DNA of 64,000 nt from Petunia secreta. Taxonomy: Eukaryota; Streptophyta; Magnoliopsida; Solanales; Solanaceae. Position 1 is the first letter of the stretch. Each line of letters opens with the position of its first letter. The stretch is from assembly GCA_029990175.1 (NCBI GenBank), contig JARKIP010000053.1:15580001-15644000 (forward strand), in the 5' to 3' direction. The translations under genes and the position numbers were made by a program. A model generated the notes under the pieces. It ran no database searches and was not told the DNA's origin. It worked only from the letters and a program-made list of their open reading frames with translations. This document shows, one piece after another, positions 33,815 through 46,164 of the stretch.

Positions 33815-35890
33815 TTACTGCTTTGCAGCTGGAATTGTGAAACTTGGCTCAACAGCAGTATCTTGCTTTGCTTTGTCGACAACAGACGCACTTGACTTTC
33901 CCCTGATTACAACAATAAATGGCTCAGGGCTTTTGATGTCTGGGGAGGGACCAACTGCCACAATCTGCTTGGCACCTTTCCCTTTCAAGTCCTCTTCTAT
34001 GCATACCATCCCTACCGTGTGTACGTTGTTTTGAATGTCATGAGCTGGTAAGGGATTTTGATTCATATTTTGTGTTTCATCCCCCACGACTTTTATCTGA
34101 TTATTGTCTATCATTGCCTGGATTACCCTTTTGAGTTCCCAGCAGGATTCTATGTCATGTCCAGGTGCTCCAGAATAAAACGCACAATGGCGTGAATGAT
34201 CAACTCTTCCATTGGGGTTCACTTTTCCCGGGATTGGCTTCAACAGATTGGCTTGTTGCAACTTTTCAAACAAATTAGTGTAAGTTTCCCCCAGTGGGGT
34301 GAACTGCCTTTTCTCTTGTTGCATGTTTCTCTGTTGCATGTTTGGACGAAAACCCTGCGGACCTCATGGTCGATAAGGCATCTCCTGGTGAGCCTGGAAT
34401 TGAGTATGTGCCTGTTGATTGTTATATTGGACTGGAGGAGGGGGTCGACGCCATTGTGGACCAGATAGCGGCTGAGCATAAGATGTTGCATTTACAGGGA
34501 ATGAGAACTGCGGCATGGCAAATTGTTGGCCATGAGTTGGATAGAATTGTTGTGGCTGGGGTGTCTGAATGTACCCTTGACGGTCGTTGTATCTCCCATC
34601 ATTTCTTCTCGGTCCAGGACCAACCATTGCCACTTCATCTTTCTTCTCTTTCTTCTTCCCAAAAGTACCTTACCCTGATTGCAACGCTTGGGTCGTGGCT
34701 CTCAAAGCTGTTTGGCTAACAATCTTGCCTGCTTTGATTCCTCTCTCAATCATCTTCCCAATTTTTACTGCTTCACTAAATTGCTTCCCAAGGGCAGAGG
34801 CCATCACTTGGTAGTATGTTTCGTCAAGCACTTCGACGAATTCTTCAACCATTTTCTCATCTGGGATCAAAGGGCTCACACGCGCCGCCTGTTCGCGCCA
34901 CCTGTAGGCATACTCTCTGAAACTTTCACCTGGTTTCTTTGTGATCGTCTTCAAAGAAGAACGATCAGGAGCAGCCTCTATTTTGTAGCCATAATGGTTC
35001 AGGAAAGTGCTGGCCATGTCGTCAAAGGTGACCCACTTCGAAACATCTTGTTGCACAAACCATTCTGTGGCCGGTCCTCCCAAACTGTCCACAAAGTATG
35101 CCATCAATAATTCGTCCTTCTCGATACCCCTCATTTTGTTAAGGTGTATCTTCACATGGATCCTTGGATCACTTTGTCCAGTGTACGGATCGAATTTGGG
35201 CACAACAAAACCTTCAGGCAATGGCACATGAGGGAACAAGCACATGTCTTTGTATGAAATACTGGTTTTACCCCTTTGCCCTTGTATGTTTTTCACAGTT
35301 TGCTCCAAGCTTTTCAATTTCCAAGCAAAGTCAGCCTCTTCTGTTTTCCCCAATCTTTCGATATCAGCATGTGATTCTGGGTGGTGTCCATGATCATACG
35401 ACTCGGTGGGGCGGAATACATTACCCCGAGCTTGGTCGAATTGTTGATCACGGGCCCTTAACTGTGGGTCACTGTTTGACCTTTGCAAAGTGTGTCCTGC
35501 AGGAACGGTGAATGTTGTGGCAGGAACTTGGGCTTGGCCATGTTGTCCATGCTGTGAGAATTGTGCCCCAGGTTGTACAGTAGAAGGTCCAGCTACGTTG
35601 TCAGTTTCTAGATGTGGGCCGAACCCTGGAAGATAACGGGGGTCTTCTACCATTGTAGATTGCCCTTGCCCTAGTGGTTGAGTATTTGCCATGAAACCAG
35701 CAGCACCTGGCGGAACAGGAGGTGCCTGAACTGGTGTCAAGTTACGAACCAGCTGCATCATCATTTCCTTTATGGCCGTGAAATCCTCGGCCATCTTAGC
35801 CTGCTGTTCAGCCAAGCGAACCAGCTCAGTGTTCTCAGTTTCTTCGGCCATCGTTGTTGGAGTGTTTTCTTGAAGAGGTGCTTCAACCAC
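33815..35890 (-). pseudogene. Ogre gag
   Basis: The frame starts at 35890. The N-terminus has a helical segment (NTELVRLAEQQAKMAEDF), then a low-complexity Pro/Gln/Gly region. The capsid domain follows (LPEGFVVPKFDPYTGQSDPR, YFVDSLGGPATEWFVQQD, FLNHYGYKIEAAPDRSSL, KKPGESFREYAYRWREQAARV), then a Gln/Pro-rich part. Last comes a Cys/His cluster, CAFYSGAPGHDIESCWELK. In-frame stops occur at 34670 (TAA), 34364 (TGA) and 33815 (TAA), while the reading frame stays the same throughout. It was probably one gag-protease frame with the next feature. Confidence 0.85.
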
Positions 35891-36411
35891 TTCTGGAACA
35901 GGCAGTGGTCCCTTGATTCTGGTGGAATAGGAATGCTAGGCCAGCACGGCAGTTGCTCAAGCTCTATTCAAATCAAAACACGTTAGTGCAACAAGATAGC
36001 ATGGAATATGAATTTGTTCGTCGGCCTAAACAATGCCTAAGGTCGTTATGCGTCATCCCGAATTGGTTTGGATTAGATCCCCAAGTGTATTATTTGATTT
36101 CTTTTCTTCTCTTTTTTTCTTTTCTTTTTTTTTTTCTTTCTTTTTTTTTTTTTTTTGTATATTTTCAAGTGAGGCTAGAGGGTGAAATGAATTGACACAT
36201 AAAAATAAGCAAAATATTTTCATTACTTAAAAAGAAAGAGTACATACGGTGCTTCCGGAGCACGACCAAAAGGAATGTACAAATGACTGAAAAAAGTGAA
36301 AATAAATTACAACATGCCAAATTCAAAAGCGGCATAAAGTACAACAATGCCAAGATGTAAAATAAATGACAAAAAGCAATAATCTGCATCATCTTGGCCT
36401 GATGTATCTAC
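35891..36411 (-). other. Spacer between ORF1 and gag of the Ogre element
   Basis: About 520 bases without a gene. A long T/C-rich run on the plus strand (36098-36157), an A/G run in the element's sense, lies in the middle. Nothing else is recognised. Confidence 0.5.
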
Positions 36412-38300
36412 TAAGGTGACTGGGGCACAAAGTCAGCTGGCTCCTCTGGGTCGAACTCGAATGGCTCCTCGGGATCTACTGGCGGGCCTTCTACAAAGGT
36501 ACGACGCAATCCATTCAAATCTGCTGCAACTCTAGTGACGAAGGGAAGCACATGTGGGAGTATGTCCTCCGCGGGAAGCCTCCTATACTAATCGATGGAC
36601 CGCGCCACATATGTAGCAGAGTCATAAACTTGCCGATAAGCTACACTGATGGTCTGTCCTGCAGCCTGTATATCTCGAAGTCGGTCCTGTGCTAGCCCTC
36701 TGAGCTGCTCACCCTGCTCTAATGCCCTGTCAAGTCGAGCTCTAGAATCTATGGCATCCTGGCGATGATAATCCTCCCTTCTCCTGCTTTCCAACAAAGA
36801 TGCCCTGTCGGCATCCCGCTCTGTCAATGCCTGTGAGTGCATGACACGGAGTCGTCTGATTGTGTCTAGGTGCTGATGCGCGAAACCCTCACTCTCTGAC
36901 TGAGCAGCTCTGGCGGCATCCCTCTCTGCAATTAAGCTTTGTATGGTAGCACGGTATTCCTTCCCAATCTCGTGCCTAGCAAGTTGAACCTGCATATCCA
37001 GCCTGGCCTCAGTGTCAACCATGCCTGCTCTCGACCTCGTAGGCATCTCTTAGGGTATGGGCTGGTGGTAATACCAGAACTTGTACTCCAAAACGACCTC
37101 CCCCTTAAGTCCATCCTGAACCTGTGTGCTTTCTGCGAGGTGCCTCCTAGTATCCCACAAGCGCAAGATCTCACCTCTAAGAGTAGCTGGGTTGAGGGAT
37201 AGTTTGAGACATATGCACTCATGTCCTCAACTATTGGGATCTCCTGCTTTCGACCCAACTGCCTAAGTACACGCAGCGGAACATAAGGCTGGGATGCTGT
37301 CAAACCCATCAGAATGAGAAAAGGACGGTCCACACATCTGTGTACAACCTCCCTCTTAGGAAACCAGCTACACTGCCACAAAATCTTGTCCGGCATGAGA
37401 GAGTTCAAGAAAGACCTCCAATCTAGCTCACTTCCTGGGAATTTATACTTCTCGATGTGTTCGAGATGGTATTCAAGATAATCGATGTCACAGCACCTAA
37501 GAATATCACGAGGTGGGCAAGGGCGTACATGCTCCAAGAACCAGACATGTAATAGAAGGTTACACCCCTCAAAGAAACCGCTTTCTCCCTTGTGGAATCG
37601 AGTCAAAGCATGAAACATACTACCCAGAATCGTCGGGATGATAGTGGCGTCTGGTGCTCCACCATATAAAGCTGCCATGGTCCAACTGACCTTAATAGAT
37701 ATCGCTCTATCCGGTAGTGGGAAAACCAACAACCCTAGCAAAGCGAACACAAAGACCTTAGGACAAAGTTGTACCCAATCTTCATATTTCAGCTTGTCGT
37801 GGAACTCAAATCCATACTTCTTAAAACCATTATCGGCCCCAAAATGATCATAAAGGTAATCAAATGAAATCCAGCCTTGACGAACACTAGCGATTGAGAG
37901 GTCTGTTCGTACCTTGATATTACTGAAAAAATCACTCTCATTAACCTTCTTCGGAGCAATCATGCTCTTTTTCTCAAAATCCAGCTTAAGAAGCCCAGCT
38001 ATCTCCTCGAGGGTTGGCGTCATCTCAAACCCTTTAAAACAGAAGGTATTTTGGTTTGGGTTCCAAAACCCAACTAGTGCACTGATCAAGTCTCGACGCG
38101 GGACAATAGGTTTAGTCACAAGGTCAGTCAGAAAACACAATCTTTTCCTGGACTATATCTTTCTGCATTTTACTCATTGTGTCCCACCAAGACTTTAGAG
38201 ATTTATCCGATTTGGGTGGGCCATCAGTCATCATAATAGAGGGTGGAATGGCATCAGCAGGGTATTTTCTCTTGACTGTCCTAGAAGATGATGCAGCCAT
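36412..38300 (-). pseudogene. Ogre ORF1, plant-mobile-domain-like protein
   Basis: An extra frame upstream of gag, as described for Ogre elements. It starts at ATG 38300 (MAASSSRTVKRKYPADAI). After a short N-terminus the central part (SALVGFWNPNQNTFCFKG, EMTPTLEEIAGLLKLDF, WVQLCPKVFVFALLGLLVFP, ALYGGAPDATIIPTILG) resembles the plant mobile domain found in MAIN-like proteins and transposon-derived genes. The C-terminal part is an Arg/Glu/Ala-rich probable coiled coil (ERDAARAAQSESEGFAHQHL). Two frameshifts (about 38135 and 37190) and a TAG (36588) break it. After the TAG the frame reads on to 36412 with an acidic tail. Function in the element is unknown. Confidence 0.65.
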
Positions 38301-39560
38301 TGTTCCTAATAAAAAAATGTGTCAAATATTTGAAAGCCTGAAAACAACTTAAAACAACTGACCGACAGAGCAAAACAGATGCCTAAACTGCTAATTCGAA
38401 ACTCCAATTTTCAACAAAACTTTTGTCATTGTAATGGCGTAAAGTTGACCCTAAGAGAATTGAAAAAATTTTCCATCATAACGGCATCAGGCCTGACTCC
38501 AGGAAATTACCAACATTGGTATTTAGATGTAATTTATAAAAGAAAAAAAAATCGACGTTACAACGCCACATTGACATCAAAACAAAAATTCATTCCAGTA
38601 ATGACACTACAGTATTTTTGCAAAAAAATCGCCAGCATAACGACGTGAAAGACTGATCCCAAAAACTTCCAACATCGATATACGAGCCTTTTCTAAAAAT
38701 TCGCCATTATAACGACGTGAAAACTGACCAAAATTTTTCGACTTTCTAACTACTAAGTATGTATTTTTTTTTTTTTTTGTAAAATTTTCATCATTATAAC
38801 GACACCAAACTGCCATATACAAAAGACGGCCAACACTGGCGCTTTTTACAAAAAATTTTCCATTGCAGCAGTATGACTCAATTTCATAAAATAAAAAGAC
38901 ATTTACATTTAAAACATAAAATTCACCCTGCTTCCTCACTTTTTCTTTCATTTTTTTTTTCTTTCTTTTTCTTTTTTTTCTTTTGAAATCCGTCTCTCTC
39001 CAATTTGGTCAGCATAACAACCTTTCCTAGTCGCATGTAACACATAGAATGCCTTTTAGACAAGTCTTTCCCGGGAAGTGGGTCCCGTTTAGACAAAAGA
39101 TAGTCAACCTAGACAAGTGCAATACCGGTGTATCGCACCTCATTAAGTCGGATATGATGCAGATAATTGGGCTTAAAGGTTTAACTCTAGGTGACACAAC
39201 TGACTCAGTGTCTAGACTGGCTGAAAACCCGGTGGACAAACCGGGCGGAAAGCGCATCAGGGCCATCCGGAGACAGTGTGTCCAGCCTAAAACCCCGCCA
39301 CGCCTTCCTCCTAAATCATGGGCAATTTAGTAAGAAAGTCCCAGATGCCACAAGCAATCTGGTAAGTGCACGTGTGTGTGTGTGTTTCAGAGACTCAGAG
39401 GGTTGCGGAGGAAGACAGTTTATATATACAGTTCAACAATATCAAAGCAGTAACATTCAACTTTTCAGGTGATAACGGTAATAAAATATAACAACCAAGT
39501 ATTTAATAAATTAAAACATGCGACAATTTATCAAAGCCGGAGATTCTAGTTTTCACTAAT
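38301..39560 (-). other. Leader of the Ogre element with degenerate repeats
   Basis: No gene is seen in these 1.26 kb. Between 38420 and 38820 a loose repeat of the form ATAACGACGTGAAA...CTGAC recurs about seven times at 40-90-base spacing (near 38427, 38474, 38555, 38596, 38634, 38703, 38793). The copies are interspersed with runs of T or A. Confidence 0.65.
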
Positions 39561-39579
39561 GTCCCCAGCGGAGTCGCCA
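39561..39579 (-). promoter_or_regulatory. Primer binding site of the Ogre element
   Basis: The minus strand reads TGGCGACTCCGCTGGGGAC, three bases inside the 5' LTR. It is not the initiator-Met type. Ogre elements have been reported to use tRNA-Arg, and this sequence may be that type; I cannot verify the tRNA here. Confidence 0.75.
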
Positions 39580-39582
39580 AGC

Positions 39583-42500
39583 TGTCACGCCCTAAAAAAT
39601 TTATAAATTGACTGCGAGGAGTGTTTATTATTTAAAGGCTCGTGACTTAGGTGTTTTAAGGTACAAATTATTGAGATTTTCGGAGTCGCCACTTGACATA
39701 GTTTAAGGTGTGCCAAGTCACCAAAAGGTACCTTGGAACACCTCTGACTCGTCTAATGGTCTGCGTTAGAGATTCGGGTAAGGTTCTCAGTTGACTCTCG
39801 GGAAGGTATTAGGCACCCTCGAGTCCTGTGCCAAGCACAGTTGCTTTATTGTCGCAATTTTAATTTATTAAATATGGTTGTATTATTTTGATGCCGTTGA
39901 TTTGAATTTGTACTTTGATTTTAAGAAAAATTAAAAGTGTTGTTCTTATCCAACCTCACGGAGGACCGGACAAATTTACACTTTGGTTCATAGTAAATAA
40001 ATAAATAAATAGGTAAATAAAATTTATTATACATTTTTTTCAAACTTACAAAGGGGTTAGTCAATTTTAGAAGAGTTTAATTAAAAAAAGTAACTAATTT
40101 AGAATTGATTTAATCTCAATTTAGCTTTCTTTTAACCTAATAAGTAAATTACAAATCATACTTATTATTTGTGCCTAATCGTGTTTAATATAAAATAAAT
40201 CACAGTCCAAAGCTTAACAGGGCCGGAAGCCAAATGATTCTATAAAAGAAAATTGGTGGCTATATATCAAAGTAATGGCTGTTTATTCACGACTTAATTT
40301 GATAGACTGTTTTAATTTTTTGTAAAGAAAGGATGTGGACTGGTTCATTTTTGCGAAAATGAGCCGTCTAAAAGTTGTCTTGCAAGATTGTACATTTTTT
40401 ATACTTTGTCAAAATTTTAAACTGTCGTGCATAATACTTTTTTAGAGATAAATTTTAAACTTGTTAAGTAGCCAACTTTAACAAAAGATTGGCATACATA
40501 AGCAAAGCCACCTTCACAAAAGAGTGACACATGCTAATATCGACTCAATTACAATTTTAGGTTCATTTCTGCAAATGTAAATACAGTGTTAAAATTGTCC
40601 ACATTAATCTTGCGCATATGGTTCCGTTTTCAGCATTGGGTTTCACTTTTAATCCATTCTCTCAGAATTCTGTGATTTGCACAGTTGTGCCAATTTACAG
40701 AAATAGCCAGATTATGTCACAATTAAGAAAGAGTGCTATGAGTCCATTTTTTTAATTATTCAGATCTGTCCAGTTACATTTTTTACCCCAGATGGCCCTT
40801 GATTATAATATAGCTAGATTTGAAAGACGCCCTAATCACAGCCTAATCGTTCCAAATTATAAACTTTATTGACTTTGCACTTATGTCCTATTTTGCCCAT
40901 TTCATTTCAGTGTCAAAACAATTTATTTTTTCAGAAAATTCCAGATTTGCAAACCGGCCAAATATTTAAAAGAATCTTTACTTGATGAAAATAGCCTAGC
41001 AAATTTTTGTTTCTCCTCTTTCATGCATATTTGCTCAAAAAAACAACAAAACATGATATAAAAATGTAGAGAGAAACATATAATAATAATCGAGGCATTT
41101 CGGTACCCACTATAGCATCACGTGTTTAGTTATAAACCAACATATACGGAATTTCTAGATCCCAAAAGAAAAGACATGCTATCTTTACTTCAATTCATGG
41201 CCAAATGGCTCAAAAGAAAATACAAGGTTCATGTGTTTACCTTGTGTAGAAATTTCCAAGCTAGTGAAGCAAATGAAATAGCAAGACCAAACCAAAGCAA
41301 GCAACTTAGTACCCCAAATCAGCAGCTACAACTGCCCCTTTTATACCCCTATTCAACCTTTAAAACCTTAAGATTTATGCCCCAAAAGACCTTAGATGTA
41401 AAGGCTTTTGGTTCTAAATCTAACTCTCAAACTTACTTTTTTTTTTTTTAAGTGTTTTTGCTCTTAATTTCTTGTGAATTTCAGCTTGTTGTTGTGTGAT
41501 TTTCAGCTGGTTCTTGGTGTCCAATAAGGGTATTAAATGGCCCTATTTATGCTGAAAATTGAAGCCAAAAGGTGGGGCTAAAAGGTGGGGTGTGGACTTG
41601 TACAAAAGTACAAGCCCACACCCCTACACTTGAGTGTTTTTAGCCTCTTTCAAGGACAGTACAGCAGCTATAGAGGACTGTTTTCAGCCACCTAAAACTG
41701 TCCTAAAGGACTGAAATAATGCAAGGAAATGTCCTTAAAAGGACATCAAACACTCATCACTAATTTAAGGGGGCTAGAACTAAACTAAAGAAACTAAAAC
41801 TCAACTAACAACCAACTAAAACAAACCTATAAGAACTAAATGGAACCAGAGGGTAACCAATCTTATTGAGCCAAACTTCAACTCCTAACTCTATATTTAA
41901 AGGCTCACCACAACTCAAGAGAGCTAAATAAATCAAGGCAAGACTAAAACCGCATATAGTTCCCAGACAATAGAAAATTTAGTAACTAGCTAAAACACAT
42001 GTATTTCCAAATGCATTGTGAATTTAAAACTCACAGAACATTCATTCTGCTTCCATGCTTAAACTATTGAAACTGACCAAAATCTAAACAAACTTTCACA
42101 TTTAGACAAAGCTTAAAACCTCAATTTTATCCATACTTTCATAAGCGACACAATTAGACACATGGCTCCAAGCTTTGAAAACAAGGAGCTAAGGTAAACA
42201 GATACACAAATTCATTTCTACAAACACACTAAGTTAGATTCTTGCTTGCTTAAAGACATTTAAAGGCCACGCCAACAACACACTTAGACATAACTCCCAT
42301 TTGAAACACATGAACCAACAATTAACTTCAATAAACCATACTTTGACAAGTGAACCGTATACCAGACAAGTTATGTTCAAATGCACACTAAACAAAACGA
42401 ATCAAGATACAACATAGAACAGTGAACAAGTCCAAATACTAGTTCAAACGATTTTTCCTTTTGATAAACATGTTTATTTCTATGATCGCAACAAAGGAGT

Positions 42501-43821
42501 GGTTACAAGAACATATTCATAATTGATGAATTTCATTAATATATCGACTAAACTAAAGCTAAACGTGCAGGATGATTTCAACACTAATTCTAACAAAACA
42601 ATGAAAGCAACTTAAGGAAAAAAAAAAAGAGTTTTACTTATGAGTAGCCACGCAACTGCCCCACCTCTGTTTCACTTGTCATCTCAACACCATTGTCCTC
42701 GAGCATCGCGGCTGCCTCGTTGTTACTGTTTCTGTCCAAAACGCCACTAACATCGCTGCTTTGCTAACCTCGCTGCACCGCCATTGCTCGTACAACCCTC
42801 ATTACAAACAGAAAAAATCAACAGTCGAGCCTCACTGTTTCGCCATCGTCCTCACTGAATCAACATCAACAGCCTTAACCAAATTTTTAATGATCCAACA
42901 ACATCACCACAGCCCCTATATCACACCAAAACAGCCCCCCCATCAATGAGAAATCATCGCAGCCTCCGTACCACTGCTGCTACTATTTCCACCCCCAAAT
43001 CCAACATACACCAGCCTCAACATCAATTACAAATGCGGGAAACAAGAGCAGCCACGAACCCAAACAGAAAAAGAAAAATTGAAAAAAATAAGAAGAAGAA
43101 AAAACAAACGGGAAAGGGAAAACAGAAAGGTTTTGGGAAATGGGGTGTGGGAAGAAGTAGAGAAAGGTGAGGGGAAAAGAATGAACCCAAAAACTTACCG
43201 GTAAGAGTCAAAAAGTCGTCGGAGCCCGCTTTTCAAAGTCCGATCTACGACAAACGGCTTAGATTTTGAAGAAACTAAGTTGAGAAATGAAATGGGGGGA
43301 TCGAGATCTTTTCAATGGTGTATTTTGCTAAATTTTCTGGCCACCGGAGGTGGTGGCCGCCGGCGGCACAGTGGTGGTGCCGCGGCGAAGCACGGTGGAG
43401 CAGCGGTTTTCCGGTAGCTATTGTGAAAACGGGCAGAGTTTCCCCAAGCCAAGAGGCTTTAGGGTGTGTGTGAGGGAAATGGGTATTTTCAGGTATTATA
43501 TAGGCAAAGAGGGGGAATGAGGATAGCCAATGGATCATGGATGATCCAACGGTGGAGATGCAACAATATTGGACGGGCCAAGAAAATATATGGGCTAGTG
43601 GGTCATTGGAATTGGGCTGTTCTTTTTCCACAAATGGCTATTAAAAGTCTACTTTATTTAAGGCATACACAAATTAGCTAGAATTAAAATCACACGAAAT
43701 TATAATATTATCACAATTAAAATATAAAATTATAATTAAACACAAAATAAGTAAATTTTAGCATTTTCATATTTCTTTTGAGCAAATTTTATGAATTTGG
43801 TGTCAAAATTAGGTGATTACA
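39583..43821 (-). repeat. 5' LTR of the Ogre element (4239 bp)
   Basis: This is the uninterrupted LTR copy. On the minus strand it starts TGTAATCACC at 43821 and ends GGGCGTGACA at 39583. A TATA-like box lies at about 43494-43503. That leaves a U3 of only about 320 bases and a very long R-U5 of about 3.9 kb. A CCGGTAAG splice-donor-like site lies near 43195. The hairpin GGGTGTGGACTTGTAC / GTACAAGCCCACACCC is at 41587-41622. Confidence 0.9.
43494..43503 (-). promoter_or_regulatory. Putative Ogre LTR promoter (TATA box)
   Basis: On the minus strand CTATATAATACC is followed by a plausible leader (CCCATTTCCCTCACACACAC). The same motif is present in the 3' LTR near 25285. Placement is by motif only. 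Confidence 0.55.
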
Positions 43822-43826
43822 ACGAG
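43822..43826. repeat. Target-site duplication of the Ogre element (right copy)
   Basis: ACGAG, identical to 14414-14418. The sequence after it should continue LTR E. Confidence 0.9.
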
Positions 43827-45170
43827 AATACCTTGAACTGAGATAACAATTTAAGAAATAAGGGTTTGATGAGAATTTCTTGATTTAAATTAGCTTGCTC
43901 AGTCAACTCTGCAATCTCTATCAAAATTCTCGTGTAACTTACTAAAATAGATCACCAAGACCTGATTTGCACTTCTGAACAGTAAAATAAGTAGGAATGC
44001 TTGGTCTTATTTCCTTAAAATTTTGGACATAACCTTCCCAATTCCTTTTTAAACCCCAGCACTTTGCTATCTCAAGACCCACTATAGCAACTTTTATGTA
44101 ATAAAATAAGGGCAATAGCTGAATATGTATAAGTTAATGCACTTTTCTCTTAATAATAGCACAATACAAGATTTATTCTTTCTCAAGTGACCATACTTAG
44201 GTCTACTTCTTAATTATAGCCACTACTTAAAGCCTTGGAGGATATATTCATATATATAATCTGCTATATATGGATCACCATCCATATGTATGTGATGCCA
44301 ATAAGCATTACATACAGCACATACATGCCACATGTCCACCATTAACCAATGATTAAAGGAAGTCATGGTATTTTCATATACAAATTAACATTAGAAACCA
44401 ACATCTCGTATACCCAAAGTAAGTTCAATCTTAACTAAGCACACCTCTTTCTCTCACTTTTTATACATATATTCTTCATACATAATATCTGAAAACATGG
44501 TTTTCATCATAGAAAGAAACATGTCGGCTCTCACTAAGAATGGAGTTCACTTTAATTTAATGAAATCCTAAGTCATGCGTCACATAAATTGCACTCTGTC
44601 GTTGTAACTGTTCATAAGTTTTCATGCCTAATCATCATTCAAGTAGAACCGATAATTCTTCCTAGTTCCATTTCTCACAATTTATATCTCATGAAAAAAG
44701 ATTCATTTAAACGTTACGAAATTTTCAAATCGTAGAATAATATACACCACTAATAATTGTTATATCAAAATTAAAAATATAAGTTCATTTGATAAGCTAG
44801 AGAGTTTGTTTTATATAGTAAGTATAAAAATATTTATCTCTGTTTAGTCCGTTCAATTCACACAAAGCACACTAGCACAAGAAGTTGGATCTATATCATT
44901 CCAATAATCGAGATAAATTACATATAATCTTGAGCTACAATCATACCGATGATTTGTCCAATTTCCATCTTAGATTGTGAACCTTACTTTATTATTTATA
45001 AAAACCGATGATTTAATATTTTGTGTAACTATTATATACATAATAAGACATATATGATAAATAATTGATCCAGATACTTTTTTATTATATTTACAAATAA
45101 GCCATCATTCTTCAACATAGAATAATTTAATAAAACCACATGATAATTTTAGTACATCCTAACAATCTCC
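43827..45170. other. AT-rich non-coding region, probably LTR E remnant and a copia LTR
   Basis: No gene is seen. The first few hundred bases should be the continuation of LTR E beyond the Ogre insertion. Toward the right, the minus strand from 45170 reads TGTTAGGATGTACT, preceded on that strand by a purine tract (AGTAGGAGAT). That looks like a PPT and the start of a minus-strand copia 3' LTR. The other end of this LTR was not found. Confidence 0.4.
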
Positions 45171-46164
45171 TACTTATACTTAGAACTCGTTTGTTCATGA
45201 AGAATTTTTTCACTTTTTTACAAAAGGTTTTTGAAAAATATGTTTGTCCATGAAAAACTATCACTTTTTGAGATTTTTTTCAAAAATAATTTTGAATGAT
45301 CAAAAAGTGCCTTTTACAACTTTTTTAATTTTTTTTCAAAAATTCAATTTTCTCCACTCACAAAACTTCAATTTTTTTCAAGTAAAATACATGTCCAAAC
45401 ACAACTTCAACTTCCAAATATAATTTTTAAACTTAAATTCAAATACTCTTAAGAAAAAAACTTTTTTGGTATCTATGACTAAACTGCTACTTATAACCAT
45501 GTCATTGTTCATAATAAATACTATATCTAAACACATAGTTAATAGTATATCTCCAAACAAACTCCCACTTAGACTTTTAACTATGCATCCACAACTTTCA
45601 TATGCATTTATGTTACATGAATACCAAAAAGATCTAGCCAAATTTTTTTCTAATCCAACATTTGTCTAGTAGTGTTTTATCGTAACTAACTAGTTCGATC
45701 TCAACCTCTTGAGGGATCATGTCATAAAACTCTCATGAGTGAAAATCAAACCGGTTTTGATTACTATTCTCCCACTACGACTAAGTACTACTACTGTAGT
45801 CATGCTATCATGTTCTTGTGGTAAAACCACCCAATGATAAAAATCTTAAGTCGTAATATTTTTTACCTTGCCCTAAATATTAAAGACTTTCTCTTTTAGT
45901 GTTGCTCAAATATACTCCCACCACTTTGATGTAGTCGATCTTCAAGCATATTATGTCTAATGACGTTTCTCCCACAACTTAAATGCAATAAAATGTCAAT
46001 TCCAATTTTTGTGTTTGATTTCTTAAACTTTTAGATGTTTTGATAATTCACTTGTTATCCCAATGGCTCAATTCCTGTAAATCTTGTTAACTTCTATGAA
46101 TATTATTTATTAAACAGAAATGACCTAGAAATTTGGTATTTTTCATAAAAAATGCCTTTGTTTC
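45171..46164 (-). other. Possible 3' end of a decayed copia element, with a fold-back insert
   Basis: No intact frame. The complement of CTCCCAC recurs as in the region upstream of copia 3' LTRs. At about 45185-45440 an AT-rich segment has imperfect terminal inversions (GTTTGTTCATG / GTTTGGACATG) and internal A/T hairpins, perhaps a MITE. The copia reading rests on position and short motifs only. Confidence 0.35.

Larger units (their letters stand above)
14419..43821 (-). mobile_element. Giant Ogre/Tat-type Ty3/gypsy element (about 22.4 kb without its nested guest)
   Basis: The element is bounded by TSD ACGAG and by two LTRs of about 4.2 kb. The left (3') LTR is 14419-14779 plus 21742-25607 and the right (5') LTR is 39583-43821. 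The internal region is read on the minus strand: PBS, long leader, ORF1, gag-protease, probable intron, RT, two RNase H regions, integrase, then a long 3' non-coding region with a 78-bp tandem array and a PPT. Great size, long LTRs, an ORF1 before gag, the intron place and a second RNase H fit the Ogre branch of the Tat lineage. All coding regions carry stops or frameshifts. A 6957-bp Athila-like element is nested in the 3' LTR. Confidence 0.9.

Noticed and set aside
28583..38300. Host gene with several exons on the minus strand
   Set aside because: All parts match retrotransposon ORF1, gag, protease, RT, RNase H and integrase in canonical order between LTRs.
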